Source: Planctomycetota bacterium (GTDB taxonomy: Bacteria > Planctomycetota > Brocadiia > SM23-32 > JAKLEA01). From it: a stretch of DNA of 64,000 nt. Below, one piece after another: positions 8,360-17,246 of this stretch. The notes beneath the pieces were generated by a model. That model ran no database searches, was not told where the DNA came from, and worked only from the letters and a program-made list of their open reading frames with translations. The stretch is from contig JAKLEA010000030.1 in assembly GCA_022711755.1 (NCBI GenBank), positions 1 to 64,000 on the forward strand, given 5' to 3'. The position numbers and the translations under genes were made by a program. Position 1 is the stretch's first letter, and every line of letters begins with the position of its first letter.

Positions 8360-9355
8360 TCAGTGAGCCGCCAGTTCAGTCAGCAATTCCGCAAGTTGTC
8401 GCGCGACGACCTTCTTTGAATAGCGTTCGACCACGGTCGCCCTGCCCCGCGCGCCCATTTCAACGCACATATTACGCGATGCGGCGAGTTTCTCCAGCGC
8501 GGCGGTCCATTGCGCGTCCGTGACCGCATGGAAGCCGCTTGTCCCGTCGCTGACAATCTCCGCGTTCACGCCTACCGGGGAGCAGACGCACGGCTTTCCG
8601 ACAGCGAAATACTGGAGCAGCTTGAATCCGCACTTGCCCCGCGTCCACGGATCGTCCGCCAGGGGCATAAGCCCGATATCGAAACAGCGCAGATCGGCCA
8701 GTTCGCGCTCGGCGTTCCACTGGCGGCGCTCAACGGGAAGGTCGTCCGGCAGGGGATCGAACTTGTCCGAGATCGCGACGAGTCGCGCATCGCAATGCCC
8801 CTTGAGGAAATCCTTCAGCGGAGCGGCGATTGCCGCGAGGTAGCCGACTGTGCTGCCGCTGCCGATCCAGCCCAGGACAAGGCGTCCCGTCGGCGCAGGC
8901 TCCGGAGCGGGGGTCAGGTAATCCGTGTCCACGCTTGTCGGCAAAACGCTGAGCATTCGCGCGTCAGGCTGCGCCTGCGCGGCCAGGTAGGCGTTTCCGG
9001 CGATGACGAGGTCTGCCGTCCGGACGGTTCTGCGGAAACGGGTGGCGCGACTGCGGGAGACGAAATCCCCGCGCCATGAGTCGCGGAACATGACGGCGTC
9101 GTCGAAATCGTAGACCAGCCGCTTTGCGAATCGCCGCAGAACCGCCAGCTCAACCGCGCTGAAAAGCTTCTTCTGAAGAAAGACAATGTCCGCGTCAGCG
9201 GAGCTGCGGAAGACGCCGAGCCTGGCCGTTGCTCCGTCGGGAATGGTCAACACTTCCGACTCAATGCCGGCGTCGCGCAGGGCATCCAGATGCTGCAAAA
9301 TTCTGAAGCGGGAAGACGCTCCGGAGGGCCTTTGAACAAGTATTGCGGACTTCAT
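8360..9355 (-). CDS. GT4-type glycosyltransferase
   Basis: 331 residues from ATG 9355, whose ATGA overlaps the plsY stop, so translation is coupled; the longer frame is a shadow of plsY. The N-terminal half begins MKSAILVQRPSGASSRFRI and carries VYDFDDAVMF. The C-terminal half has the donor-site LGWIGSGSTVGYL, then FDIGLMPLADDPWTRGKCGFK and KLLQYFAVGKPCVCSPVG, which hold the usual GT-B Lys/Glu-region nucleotide-sugar contacts. It should transfer a sugar to a glycan or lipid acceptor at the inner face of the membrane. The acceptor and sugar are not predictable. Confidence 0.88.
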   Translation of the reverse strand: MKSAILVQRPSGASSRFRILQHLDALRDAGIESEVLTIPDGATARLGVFRSSADADIVFLQKKLFSAVELAVLRRFAKRLVYDFDDAVMFRDSWRGDFVSRSRATRFRRTVRTADLVIAGNAYLAAQAQPDARMLSVLPTSVDTDYLTPAPEPAPTGRLVLGWIGSGSTVGYLAAIAAPLKDFLKGHCDARLVAISDKFDPLPDDLPVERRQWNAERELADLRCFDIGLMPLADDPWTRGKCGFKLLQYFAVGKPCVCSPVGVNAEIVSDGTSGFHAVTDAQWTAALEKLAASRNMCVEMGARGRATVVERYSKKVVARQLAELLTELAAH

Positions 9356-9990
9356 TTTCGCCCCGCGCCGATTTTCGGCTCGCTCCCTTTCAACAGACGC
9401 CGGATGTTTGAGCGGTGCAGCAGTATCACCATCGCAACCGCAAGCATGACGAATGACATGGTCGGAAGCTGCCTTCCCATCGGCTCGTCCAAAATGAGTA
9501 TAGCTGAAATCGCGAGCGCGATCGCCGCTGCCATGCTGGCCAGCGAAACGTAACGCCATGCCGCTGCAAACACAATCCAGACCGCGAACGCAATCGCCAC
9601 CGGGAACGGTATCAGGCAGGCAAAGACGCCGCAGGACGTGGCGACCGCCTTGCCGCCCTTGAAACGCAGGAAGATGGAAAAGACGTGCCCCAGCATGGCG
9701 CACATCCCGGTCAGCACAGCGAGGATTGAGGGATCGAAGGCCGAACCGGCGTCATGTGAAAGGGAGGCGGCGACATAGGTCGGACCGAATCCCTTGCCGA
9801 AGTCCAGGGCGAAGATGACGGGGAAGAGCTTCCAGCCCAGAACGCGGGCGGCGTTGGTGGCCCCGATATTCCCGCTGCCATGTTGGCGCAGGTCAACCCC
9901 GCGGATCAGCTTGACAGCAATCCAGCCGAACGGGATTGAGCCGATCAGGTAGGCTGCCGGAAGTGCCCCCCATGTCCAGGCCGGCGTCAA
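9352..9990 (-). CDS. plsY: Acyl-phosphate:glycerol-3-phosphate acyltransferase
   Basis: 212 residues, the family length. PlsY acylates glycerol-3-phosphate from acyl-phosphate, the first step of phospholipid synthesis. The three active-site loops are present: GSIPFG (17-22), HGSGNIGATNAAR (about 37-49) with LDFGKG, and GHVFSIFLRFKGGKAVATSCG. Five or six hydrophobic helices span the chain. It is the first gene of a minus-strand group; its TGA overlaps the glycosyltransferase ATG by 4 nt. Confidence 0.97.
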   Translation of the reverse strand: MTPAWTWGALPAAYLIGSIPFGWIAVKLIRGVDLRQHGSGNIGATNAARVLGWKLFPVIFALDFGKGFGPTYVAASLSHDAGSAFDPSILAVLTGMCAMLGHVFSIFLRFKGGKAVATSCGVFACLIPFPVAIAFAVWIVFAAAWRYVSLASMAAAIALAISAILILDEPMGRQLPTMSFVMLAVAMVILLHRSNIRRLLKGSEPKIGAGRK

Positions 9991-10114
9991 AGCTTTTTCC
10001 CTCCGTTTCTGATTCGGGACGGGGCTTCGTCCCTTGTTCGCGGATTCTAAAGACAGCGGGACGCATTGGCAAGCGCGCGCGAATCAACGCTCGCGTATTG
10101 TATGTGTTTAAATT

Positions 10115-10143
10115 TTGGAGTGCGGTGGCACGACACCGCTTTC
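10115..10143 (+). repeat. TTGGAGTGC-hairpin element, copy 1
   Basis: TTGGAGTGC is followed by a small hairpin (GCGGTG 10122-10127 with CACCGC 10134-10139) and TTTC. The same layout recurs at 30265-30294 with a different stem sequence, which suggests a dispersed family. Confidence 0.6.
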
Positions 10144-10197
10144 CGCGTGCCGGCATGACGGCGCGATGGATGGGGACCGATCAATACCCCCTTTCGT

Positions 10198-10216
10198 CGC
10201 ATCGCTAAGCGATGCG
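10198..10216 (+). repeat. 19-bp perfect palindrome
   Basis: Arms CGCATCGCT (10198-10206) and AGCGATGCG (10208-10216) flank one central base. There is no T-run, so it is not a terminator; it looks like a REP-type intergenic palindrome. Confidence 0.65.
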
Positions 10217-10373
10217 CCACCTTCCCCCACGCTTCGCACAGGGGAAGGAAAGCTTCTCAAGGAATTATCATGTGCTAAACGCATACAACACACTGGACGG
10301 CGCGTTAGCGGTTGCCGTTCGGAGCGGGCGCAATTACAATGCGGCCCTTTGCCCGATGTTTCTGGAGATCATT

Positions 10374-11684
10374 ATGGCCGATGGAATCAACGGCAGGGGA
10401 TGGATCAGGGGCCGCCTTGACAACGGTCTGCGCTACATCCTCGTTCCCAATCCTGCTTTCCATTCCGTCGTCTTCACGCTTGACGTGAAGGTGGGGGGGA
10501 GGCATGAGAGAGACGGCACGTTCGGGCTGTCGCATTACCTGGAACACATGCTCTTCCATGGCGTAAAGCCTTATACAACGCCTTCCGAGTTGAACATAGC
10601 CCTGGCAGGGATGGGCGGCTCAGCCAACGCCGTGACGACTCAGGAGTTCACCAGTTTCACCATAACCACACACAGCGACTTTCCGCGCGAGGGCGTGGAG
10701 ATCATCAGGAAACTTGTCTTTGATTGCTCTTTTACTGAAGAGCAGGTTGAATCAGAGCGCAGCGTGATCCTGCAGGAGCTTGCCCGCTCCAGGGGGTTGG
10801 GCGCAAAGAGCCACTCTCTGCACGACCTTGCGTATAACATGATGTGGCGCCCCGCTGCGCTTCATACGACCGTCATGGGGGACAAGCCCCATGTGGCCGG
10901 TTTCAACCTGAAGGCTCTCAGGGAGCGTCATGAGCGCTATTTCCGTCCGGATAACGCCGTGCTCTGCGTCGCCGGAGGGTTTGATCCGGTCAGAGTCGAG
11001 GCGATGGTGCGGGAGCAGTTCTCCGGGCTGAATGGGAAGGCGGAGGTGGAAACACCGGAGCTTGTCACGGTTCAGAATAATCCTGGCGTCGTGCTTGTGG
11101 CGGAATCCTGGCCGGTCGTCTATCTCATGGTCTGCCATCGGGCCTGCGCGTCTACTGATCCGAAGCACCGGGCCTTGCTGCTTGCCGCGGATATGCTTGG
11201 CGGCGGGCCGCACTCGCGCCTGTTCGTGCGTTTCCGCGAGGAGCTTGGCCTGACATACGATATCTCCGCCTCCCCGGCGCTTTACTCCGACGTCGGCAGC
11301 CTTGATATTCAGACAAGCACGCATCCGAAGCGACTGGAGGAATTGCTGTGCGGCATAATGGCGGACCTCAGGAAGCTTGCCGGCGAGGGCTTCCAGGAAA
11401 AGGAAATGGAGCAGTGCGCCGCCCTTATCCGTTACCACACGGATTTCCTGCTTGACAATCCCTATGAGTTGGCGGAATGGTTTGGTAGGATGGAGTTGCT
11501 GCTGAATCCCGGCAGGCTGGTCCCGCCGGAGGAAGAACGGGACTTTCTACTCGCAGTGACGCTGGATGAGGTCAACGTCCTGGTCGCTGATGTTCTGCGC
11601 CCGGAGCGTTTCAACCTTGCCGCAATCGGCCCGATGGGGTTCATCCGCAGCGGCAGGATCAGACGGATGATTCACTCTCTGTGA
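10374..11684 (+). CDS. M16 family zinc metallopeptidase (pitrilysin-like)
   Basis: 436 residues from ATG 10374 (GGAG at 10364-10367, spacing 6); the frame extends further up without a ribosome site. The inverted zinc motif HxxEH is His54-Tyr-Leu-Glu57-His58 in LSHYLEHMLFHG, and the third ligand Glu is in the ESERSVILQEL helix. A second, inactive M16 half follows (about 190-400), with the R-Y type segment of SRLFVRFREELGLTYDI. Length and arrangement match the processing-peptidase-like PqqL/YmxG group. Such enzymes degrade or trim short peptides. It is followed 33 nt later by a GT2 gene on the same strand. Confidence 0.92.
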   Translation: MADGINGRGWIRGRLDNGLRYILVPNPAFHSVVFTLDVKVGGRHERDGTFGLSHYLEHMLFHGVKPYTTPSELNIALAGMGGSANAVTTQEFTSFTITTHSDFPREGVEIIRKLVFDCSFTEEQVESERSVILQELARSRGLGAKSHSLHDLAYNMMWRPAALHTTVMGDKPHVAGFNLKALRERHERYFRPDNAVLCVAGGFDPVRVEAMVREQFSGLNGKAEVETPELVTVQNNPGVVLVAESWPVVYLMVCHRACASTDPKHRALLLAADMLGGGPHSRLFVRFREELGLTYDISASPALYSDVGSLDIQTSTHPKRLEELLCGIMADLRKLAGEGFQEKEMEQCAALIRYHTDFLLDNPYELAEWFGRMELLLNPGRLVPPEEERDFLLAVTLDEVNVLVADVLRPERFNLAAIGPMGFIRSGRIRRMIHSL

Positions 11685-11717
11685 ATTGGAGCGGCTCGCT
11701 GGAGCCGCCCGAGCGAA

Positions 11718-12404
11718 ATGAAGCTCTCAATCGTCATACCGGTCTACAACGAAGAACAAACCGCCGAGGAAATCGTCAAGCGCGTCCTCGCCGTCGAGAT
11801 TCCGGGCATCGAGAAGGAGCTTGTCATCGTTGACGACTGCTCGACCGACGGCACGGCGGCGATCCTCGCCGGAATATCCGCCCCGAACGTCCGCAAGTTC
11901 CGGCACGGCGTCAATCAGGGCAAGGGGGCCGCGCTGAAGACAGGTTTCAACGCGTGCTCCGGCGACATCATCCTCATCCAGGACGCCGATCTTGAATACG
12001 ACCCAAGGGATTACGCCCGCCTGCTCGAGCCGATTCTCGACGGCAGGGCTGACGTCGTGTTCGGCTCGCGCTTCCTGGGCGGGCCTCACCGCGTCCTGAT
12101 GTTCTGGCACTACGTCGGCAACCGTTTCCTGACGCTTCTGTCGAACATGCTCACCAACCTGAACCTGACGGACATGGAAACGTGTTACAAAGTATTCACA
12201 AGGGACGTGCTGAAGGGACTGGACGTGGAGGAGAAACGTTTCGGCTTTGAGCCTGAATTCACGGCGCGGGTGTCGCGCATGAGGGCCAGAATCTACGAAA
12301 CGCCGATATCCTATAGCGGGCGCACTTATCAGGAAGGAAAAAAGATCGGGATGATGGACGCCTTCCGGGCGCTTTTCTGCATCGTCAAGTATCGGTTTTT
12401 CTGA
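11718..12404 (+). CDS. GT2 family glycosyltransferase (dolichyl-phosphate-mannose-synthase-like)
   Basis: 228 residues. It has a GT-A fold with LSIVIPVYNEE at the N-terminus, LVIVDDCSTDGT, VNQGKGAALKTGF and the metal-binding DAD in ILIQDADLEYDP; then VVFGSRFLGG and a C-terminal TYQEGKKIGMMDAF. No long C-terminal membrane segment is present, so it should be a peripheral enzyme that moves a sugar from a nucleotide donor to polyprenyl phosphate. Its 3' end overlaps the convergent gene at 12385 by 20 nt. Confidence 0.92.
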   Translation: MKLSIVIPVYNEEQTAEEIVKRVLAVEIPGIEKELVIVDDCSTDGTAAILAGISAPNVRKFRHGVNQGKGAALKTGFNACSGDIILIQDADLEYDPRDYARLLEPILDGRADVVFGSRFLGGPHRVLMFWHYVGNRFLTLLSNMLTNLNLTDMETCYKVFTRDVLKGLDVEEKRFGFEPEFTARVSRMRARIYETPISYSGRTYQEGKKIGMMDAFRALFCIVKYRFF

Positions 12405-12843
12405 CGGCCTTCGGCATCCGCTCGATCAGGCTGGAAACAAGCGGAGCAGGATCTTCCTGGAAGGCCATCTCGCAGCACACCTCCGTGCATGCCCCGGCCA
12501 GCATCACATTCAGCCCGCGGAATTGATTCTGGCGGTAATCCGTCCTCACCCCCACGATCGGTTTTCCAAGACCGTAAGCGAAGCCGACTTCAAGCGCGAC
12601 TCCGCTGTCCGTGTCCGCCCCGTCCAGAACGGCGATTATCACGTCTGCCTGCCGGATGCCGGCGATGCACTGGTCGAATATCTCCCGGAAGTTCTTCCTG
12701 TCATTGTAGCGTCCTTTAACCTTGAAGTCCTGCGGCAGGATGACCCGGCAATCCTGGATTCGCTCCTGCATGAGTTCGGCGATCCGACGATTCCACCGGC
12801 GCTCATGCTGGCAGAAGACCGGCGCGGAGAGATAGATCACCAT
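12385..12843 (-). CDS. Nucleoside 2-deoxyribosyltransferase-like protein
   Basis: 152 residues, the usual size. MVIYLSAPVF and the segment VLDGADTDSGVALEVGFAYG, ending in GKPIVGVRTDYR, are typical of this fold; the Glu in ALEVGFAYG is the expected nucleophile. The family moves deoxyribose between bases or hydrolyses nucleoside monophosphates (DNPH1-like), so a nucleotide-salvage or sanitation role is likely. It lies 24 nt downstream of the pmbA-like gene on the same strand. Confidence 0.85.
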   Translation of the reverse strand: MVIYLSAPVFCQHERRWNRRIAELMQERIQDCRVILPQDFKVKGRYNDRKNFREIFDQCIAGIRQADVIIAVLDGADTDSGVALEVGFAYGLGKPIVGVRTDYRQNQFRGLNVMLAGACTEVCCEMAFQEDPAPLVSSLIERMPKAVRKTDT

Positions 12844-12867
12844 GCTGTGGCCCTCGCGCGGAAAATG

Positions 12868-14211
12868 CTATTCCTCATCGGAGCGCGCCGCTACCTGCAA
12901 GCCGTCGAAGAGCAGAGCCGGAGTCAGCATCGCGCCGTGCCATTCCCGATCGGAACCGGTCTCGACGAGCGAATTCAGGACGCTGAACGTGTTGCCCGCC
13001 ACCATGCAATCCTTCACCCGCCCGACGACTCGCCCGTCTTCAACAAGAAAGCCGAGGTCAATGTTGACCGAAAATTCGCCGGACAGGACGTTCGACTGGC
13101 CCGCCCCGAGAACCTGATCCACGACAATTCCGCGCCGCATTCCGGCAATGATTTCCGCCGTTGTCCGTCTGCCCGGTTCGACGACAAGGCTGTTGTAATG
13201 CGGGGCAGGCATGTCCGCGAATGAGCGCCCCGCGTTGCCGGTTGGACGGACGCCCATAAGTCCCGCCGTCTGAAGATCGAAGATGAAGTTCCTGACAACG
13301 CCGCGCTCGACCAGCGGCTTCCTGTCGCAGGCAAGCCCCTCGGAATCCAGCGTTCCGCACCCGGGCGCGTAATCCATCGTCGGATCGTCCCATATCGTCA
13401 ATCCGGCGTCGGCGATCCTCTCGCCGAGCTTGTCGCCCAGCGGCGATACCCCCTTCTGGATGAATTTGCCGTTGCATCCGACCTCAATGGCCTCCAGAAC
13501 AACGTCAACCGCCTTCGGTAGGAAGAGGACGGGATATGTTCCTGTCGTTACAGTCGCGTTCTTTTCTCCGAGCTTGTGTTTGCGCAGGGCCTCCCGCGCA
13601 AAGGCGGGGATGTCGTCGCAGAGCGCGTGGCCGTCGCGGCCCTCGCCGATCCAGAGCAGGCCGCCTTCGGGCAGGACGAGCAGAACCGACACGTCGGCGT
13701 CGAAGCCTGTGGCCTCTTCTGAATAATCCAACCCGGCGGAATTGATGATCCGCCATCGCTCCAGGCTTTTGGAGATTTCCACGCTGCAATCGTAGTGTTC
13801 GTCTGCGGCAAGGGCGGTCTCGACGCATTCGCGCCCGCGCTCAATGGCGGTCTGCAACTGGAATTCAGCCGCCCGTTTGTCGAAAACCTTTACAGGAGTC
13901 CCGATTTGGGGGGGCGAAGGAAAATCGAATGCGGCCGTCTGTCCGAAACGGGCTGCCTCAAGCGCCATTTCAACCAGACGGCCCGGCTTGCGCAGGTCCG
14001 TCGCCGCCGCGAATCCGATCCTGCCGTCCTTTATCACGCGCAGGCCGATCCCCGTCATCTGCTTCGTCTCAATTGATTTCAGGTTGTTGTGCTCGAAGAC
14101 GACGCGCAGGCTTTCGATGTCTTCCATTAAAACGTCAGCCTTTCCGCATTGCTTCAGAGCCTCTTCGAGAATCTGTTCAGCGATATTCTCAGCCACTTGC
14201 TCAATCTCCAC
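12868..14211 (-). CDS. pmbA: TldD/PmbA family protein, PmbA (TldE) type
   Basis: 447 residues from GTG with no clear Shine-Dalgarno. The N-terminal part (VVFEHNNLKSIETKQMTGIGLRVI, read in two pieces) and the glycine-rich end (GRSFADMPAPHYNSLVVEPG, FSVNIDLGFLVEDGRVVGRVKDCMVAGN) are characteristic. No HExxxH zinc motif is seen, which places it with PmbA/TldE, the partner that assembles with the zinc-bearing TldD to form a protease. TldD is not in the window. It is co-directional with the response regulator (36-nt gap) and the deoxyribosyltransferase gene. Confidence 0.9.
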   Translation of the reverse strand: MEIEQVAENIAEQILEEALKQCGKADVLMEDIESLRVVFEHNNLKSIETKQMTGIGLRVIKDGRIGFAAATDLRKPGRLVEMALEAARFGQTAAFDFPSPPQIGTPVKVFDKRAAEFQLQTAIERGRECVETALAADEHYDCSVEISKSLERWRIINSAGLDYSEEATGFDADVSVLLVLPEGGLLWIGEGRDGHALCDDIPAFAREALRKHKLGEKNATVTTGTYPVLFLPKAVDVVLEAIEVGCNGKFIQKGVSPLGDKLGERIADAGLTIWDDPTMDYAPGCGTLDSEGLACDRKPLVERGVVRNFIFDLQTAGLMGVRPTGNAGRSFADMPAPHYNSLVVEPGRRTTAEIIAGMRRGIVVDQVLGAGQSNVLSGEFSVNIDLGFLVEDGRVVGRVKDCMVAGNTFSVLNSLVETGSDREWHGAMLTPALLFDGLQVAARSDEE

Positions 14212-14247
14212 GAAGCAGTTGGGTAATGAAAATCTGATAACGCCGCG

Positions 14248-14790
14248 CTATTCCACGGCCTTCTTTTCCAGCAGCTTGCCGATTGTTTCGGACAGCTCCG
14301 TTGTCTTGAACGGCTTCTGAAGGTAGGCGTCCGCCCCGACCGCCTTGCCGTAGCGCACGTCCCTGTCCTTGCTCCTGGCGCTCAGGATGATTACGGGCGT
14401 GCGCCAGCAGTTCTTATTGGCAACATTGGCCGGGTCTTTGATCTTCCTGCACACCTCGAATCCGTTGATCTGCGGGAGCATGAGGTCAAGCACCACCAGG
14501 TCCGGAGCTTTTTCGTAGACCATGTCCAGCCCCGTCGAGCCGTCATAGGCGACGAGTACTTCGTAACCCTCGACTTCAAGCAGTTCGCGCACGATTGCGG
14601 CAAGGTCCGCATCGTCCTCAACGATCAGGATTCGCTGCCTCTCCGGCGTCGCCGTGACGCGTCCCTTGCTGTCCCTCTCCTTGTCAATGGTGAGAACCCG
14701 CTTGCAGGCGGGACATCTCGCCTTCTTGCCCTCGCTTCCGTCCGGGGCGACCACCTGCGCCCCGCACACGCACATGAAATTCATAGGCAT
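14248..14790 (-). CDS. Response regulator with N-terminal zinc-ribbon-like segment
   Basis: 180 residues from ATG 14790 (GAGG upstream); the longer frame is a shadow of the kinase gene. The N-terminal 35 residues hold CVCG and CPAC (Cys7/9 and Cys26/29), a probable zinc-binding knuckle. Residues 53-175 are a receiver domain with acidic Glu58-Asp59-Asp60, phospho-acceptor Asp102 (VLDLMLP), Ser137 and Lys159 (LQKPF). There is no DNA-binding output domain, so it probably signals by protein contact. The histidine kinase at 15095 is divergent and may be its partner. Confidence 0.88.
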   Translation of the reverse strand: MPMNFMCVCGAQVVAPDGSEGKKARCPACKRVLTIDKERDSKGRVTATPERQRILIVEDDADLAAIVRELLEVEGYEVLVAYDGSTGLDMVYEKAPDLVVLDLMLPQINGFEVCRKIKDPANVANKNCWRTPVIILSARSKDRDVRYGKAVGADAYLQKPFKTTELSETIGKLLEKKAVE

Positions 14791-15094
14791 CTTATTATCC
14801 TCACTGTTCGTTATCGCCAAAACTTTCTCCGTTCCGGAAAAGATAACAGTTGTCGAATCGTCCGCTGCGGAGCGCGCTATCGCGCGCCATTGCTGTGCGC
14901 CGCAAAGAAGGATATCACTTGCGCATGCCTTCGGCAACGGTTTTGGCGGCGAGAATTTGACGCCGGCTTTCCAACATCTTCGGCCTTGCCTTCCCGGCAG
15001 AAGCCGCTCCGCTTTCGCGTGACAGCTTATGCCGCCAGCGCCTTGCGCTGAAGCTCGTGATGCGCCAGAATACGGATTCAGAGGCTTGCCGCAT
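14791..15094. other. Divergent intergenic region, response regulator / kinase
   Basis: About 300 nt without a supported gene. It should hold the promoters of both divergent genes, but I see no -35/-10 pair good enough to list. Confidence 0.5.
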
Positions 15095-17218
15095 ATGCCG
15101 GTTGATGCTCTCAAACAAAACAGCCAGACGGTAAAGTCTTCGGACAGAATGACGTCAGGCGTCTGGCTCCTTGAGCCGGGAGCGCCGTTCCGCATCCTGC
15201 TCAGGGGGCTTGCCGGCGCGTTGGCGCTCGTCGTCGCGGGCTGCCTGATAACGTGGCTCATATATGATCGCCTGGCCCGGGCGCAGGTGCGAAGCTTCCA
15301 GTCCCTTCAGTTGAGCGCCGCGCGGCAGATCGCTTTCTCAATGTCCGAGCAGATGGATGAGGTTCGGCATCTGCTGGATTTTCTGGGGGGGATATCGGAG
15401 ACCGGAAGCTCGGAATCAATGCTTCAGAAGTGGAGCGCCTGCATGGAGGGCAGCAAGGCGGGCAGGGAACTCGTCTGTTGCGCCTGGATCGAGACGCCGT
15501 CAACCGGCGGGCGCATGTCCCTGCCGCCTTCGGAACTTGCCACTCACGAGCCGGACGAGCTTGAGATTGAATTAAAGTCCCTCAAGCCCGGCGAGTCCTG
15601 CCGTGTATCCCGTCCGTATTTTATTGATGGAGAGCCGCGCCTGCTCTTCCTGAAAGGATATTCCAACGGGGGATGGGCCGCGCTGGAAATCGCAGTCCCG
15701 CGCATCGGACAACTGCTGGGCATGAGCAAGCAGGTGGCCTCCCCAGGTCGCTACTTCATGATGGATGAGGATGGGTACACGCTCGCCCATTCTGTTCCGG
15801 AATATGTCGGGCGGCACTTCAGCGAAAACTTTGACCGCATTCGCTATCCCGAAGCGTTCAATTTCCTGAATCGGGCCAGACGAGAGACGGAGGGAACCGG
15901 CGGTTATCCATTCCTGGCAATCGGCGTGCCGGGCAGGCAAGGAACCGTAATGACCTTCGCCGCATTCAAGGATTTCACAGTGGCTGGCAGCGAGAAGCGA
16001 TGGATTCTGGCTGTAGTCGCGCCGGAATCCATGTTCGCCGCGACCGCCGCCGAAAGCAGCCGTTACTTCGCCGGCCTGCTGGTCCTGCAGGCGCTCGTCC
16101 TGTTCGTGATGCTTGCCCAGGTTTATTTCTCCCAGGCAAGGATGCTGCGCCAGCGCGCCAAAGCCAGGGAAGCGGAGGAGCGCTCCCTCGCCCTCTCGCG
16201 CTATCGCTCCATCTTCCAGTCTTTCACAAGCCCCGTCGTCCTGACCGACCGTTCCGGCGGCATACTGGCCATGAACCACCGGGCGCGTGAAATCCTTCTG
16301 CGGGGCGGCGCCGCTGCCCCGCTTCCGGAGAACATCCGCAACGTCCTGCCCGCCGATGCCGTTGCTCCGCCGGAATCCGGTTCCGCGGAGAGAACCTCCG
16401 ACTGCATACTCGAAAGTAGCGGGGCGGCCCGGCTCAGCCTGCGGATTCGCGTCGCGGAAGTTCCGGACATTGACGGTCTGGTCTACCAGATCGAGGACCT
16501 GACCCGCCAGCGCCAGATCGAGCAGCGGGCGCGCTTGACCGACCGCCTGGACGTCCTGAACGAGATGACCGCGTCCATCGCGCACGAAATCCGTAACCCT
16601 CTCGTCGGCGTGTTCCTGGGCGCGCAGATGCTCAAGCAGGAACTCCCGCCCGACAGCCCCTTCCAGGATGACGTCGCGGACATGCTCACCGGCGCCGGCC
16701 AGGTCGAAAAGGTCGTCAACGAAATGGTCGAATTCGCCCGCCCGCAGCCGCCCGGGCCATCCTGGGTGAACCCCCTTCAGCTCGTTGAAAGCGCGCTCTT
16801 CTTCATCTCGCCATACGCCCGCAAGGCCAGTGTGGACCTGGAGACGGACATGGAGGATCACCTGCCGGACGTCTTCGTTGATCCGCAGCAGATGAAGCAG
16901 GTCCTCGTTAGCGTCTGCATCAACGCTGTTCAGTCCATGCCGGATGGCGGCAGGCTCGGCATCAAGGTCCGGGGGAGCAACGGAGACGTAGTGGTGGACG
17001 TTTCCGACACCGGTCAGGGCATAGCCGAGGATGACCGGGACAAGGTTTTCTCCCCCTATTTCACGACCAAGGCGCAGGGAACCGGCCTGGGGCTTGCGAT
17101 ATGCCGGAATATCTGTGAGGAAAACGGGGCTGATATAGGCTTCCAGAGCGTTCCCGGCAAAGGAACGACGTTCAGCATAACCATTCACTATCGCTCTGAA
17201 CCTGAGCAGGTCGAGTGA
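15095..17218 (+). CDS. Membrane sensor histidine kinase (sensor-PAS-HisKA-HATPase)
   Basis: About 707 residues. The start is uncertain: ATG 15095 has GAGG 10 nt upstream, while ATG 15029 and 15149 have poorer sites. In order there is a helix at about 36-56, a periplasmic sensor region of some 260 residues (with RYFMMDEDGYTLAHSVPEYVG, Cache-like), a second helix (FAGLLVLQALVLFVMLAQVYF, read in parts), a PAS domain, the HisKA helix with phospho-His about 497 (SIAHEIRNP), and an ATPase domain with N-box VCINAVQSMPDGG, DTGQGIAE (G1) and GTGLGLAICRN (G2). It autophosphorylates and passes phosphate to a receiver, perhaps the adjacent response regulator. The ligand is unknown. Confidence 0.92.
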   Translation: MPVDALKQNSQTVKSSDRMTSGVWLLEPGAPFRILLRGLAGALALVVAGCLITWLIYDRLARAQVRSFQSLQLSAARQIAFSMSEQMDEVRHLLDFLGGISETGSSESMLQKWSACMEGSKAGRELVCCAWIETPSTGGRMSLPPSELATHEPDELEIELKSLKPGESCRVSRPYFIDGEPRLLFLKGYSNGGWAALEIAVPRIGQLLGMSKQVASPGRYFMMDEDGYTLAHSVPEYVGRHFSENFDRIRYPEAFNFLNRARRETEGTGGYPFLAIGVPGRQGTVMTFAAFKDFTVAGSEKRWILAVVAPESMFAATAAESSRYFAGLLVLQALVLFVMLAQVYFSQARMLRQRAKAREAEERSLALSRYRSIFQSFTSPVVLTDRSGGILAMNHRAREILLRGGAAAPLPENIRNVLPADAVAPPESGSAERTSDCILESSGAARLSLRIRVAEVPDIDGLVYQIEDLTRQRQIEQRARLTDRLDVLNEMTASIAHEIRNPLVGVFLGAQMLKQELPPDSPFQDDVADMLTGAGQVEKVVNEMVEFARPQPPGPSWVNPLQLVESALFFISPYARKASVDLETDMEDHLPDVFVDPQQMKQVLVSVCINAVQSMPDGGRLGIKVRGSNGDVVVDVSDTGQGIAEDDRDKVFSPYFTTKAQGTGLGLAICRNICEENGADIGFQSVPGKGTTFSITIHYRSEPEQVE

Positions 17219-17246
17219 AATCGCATCGCGTTCGAGGATCGTCCCG

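Larger units (their letters stand above)
9991..10373 (+). other. Intergenic stretch with two palindromic elements
   Basis: This is a 383-nt divergent gap between plsY and the M16 peptidase. It carries two palindromes listed separately and no convincing gene; the reading frame running through it into the peptidase has no ribosome site. Confidence 0.6.
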
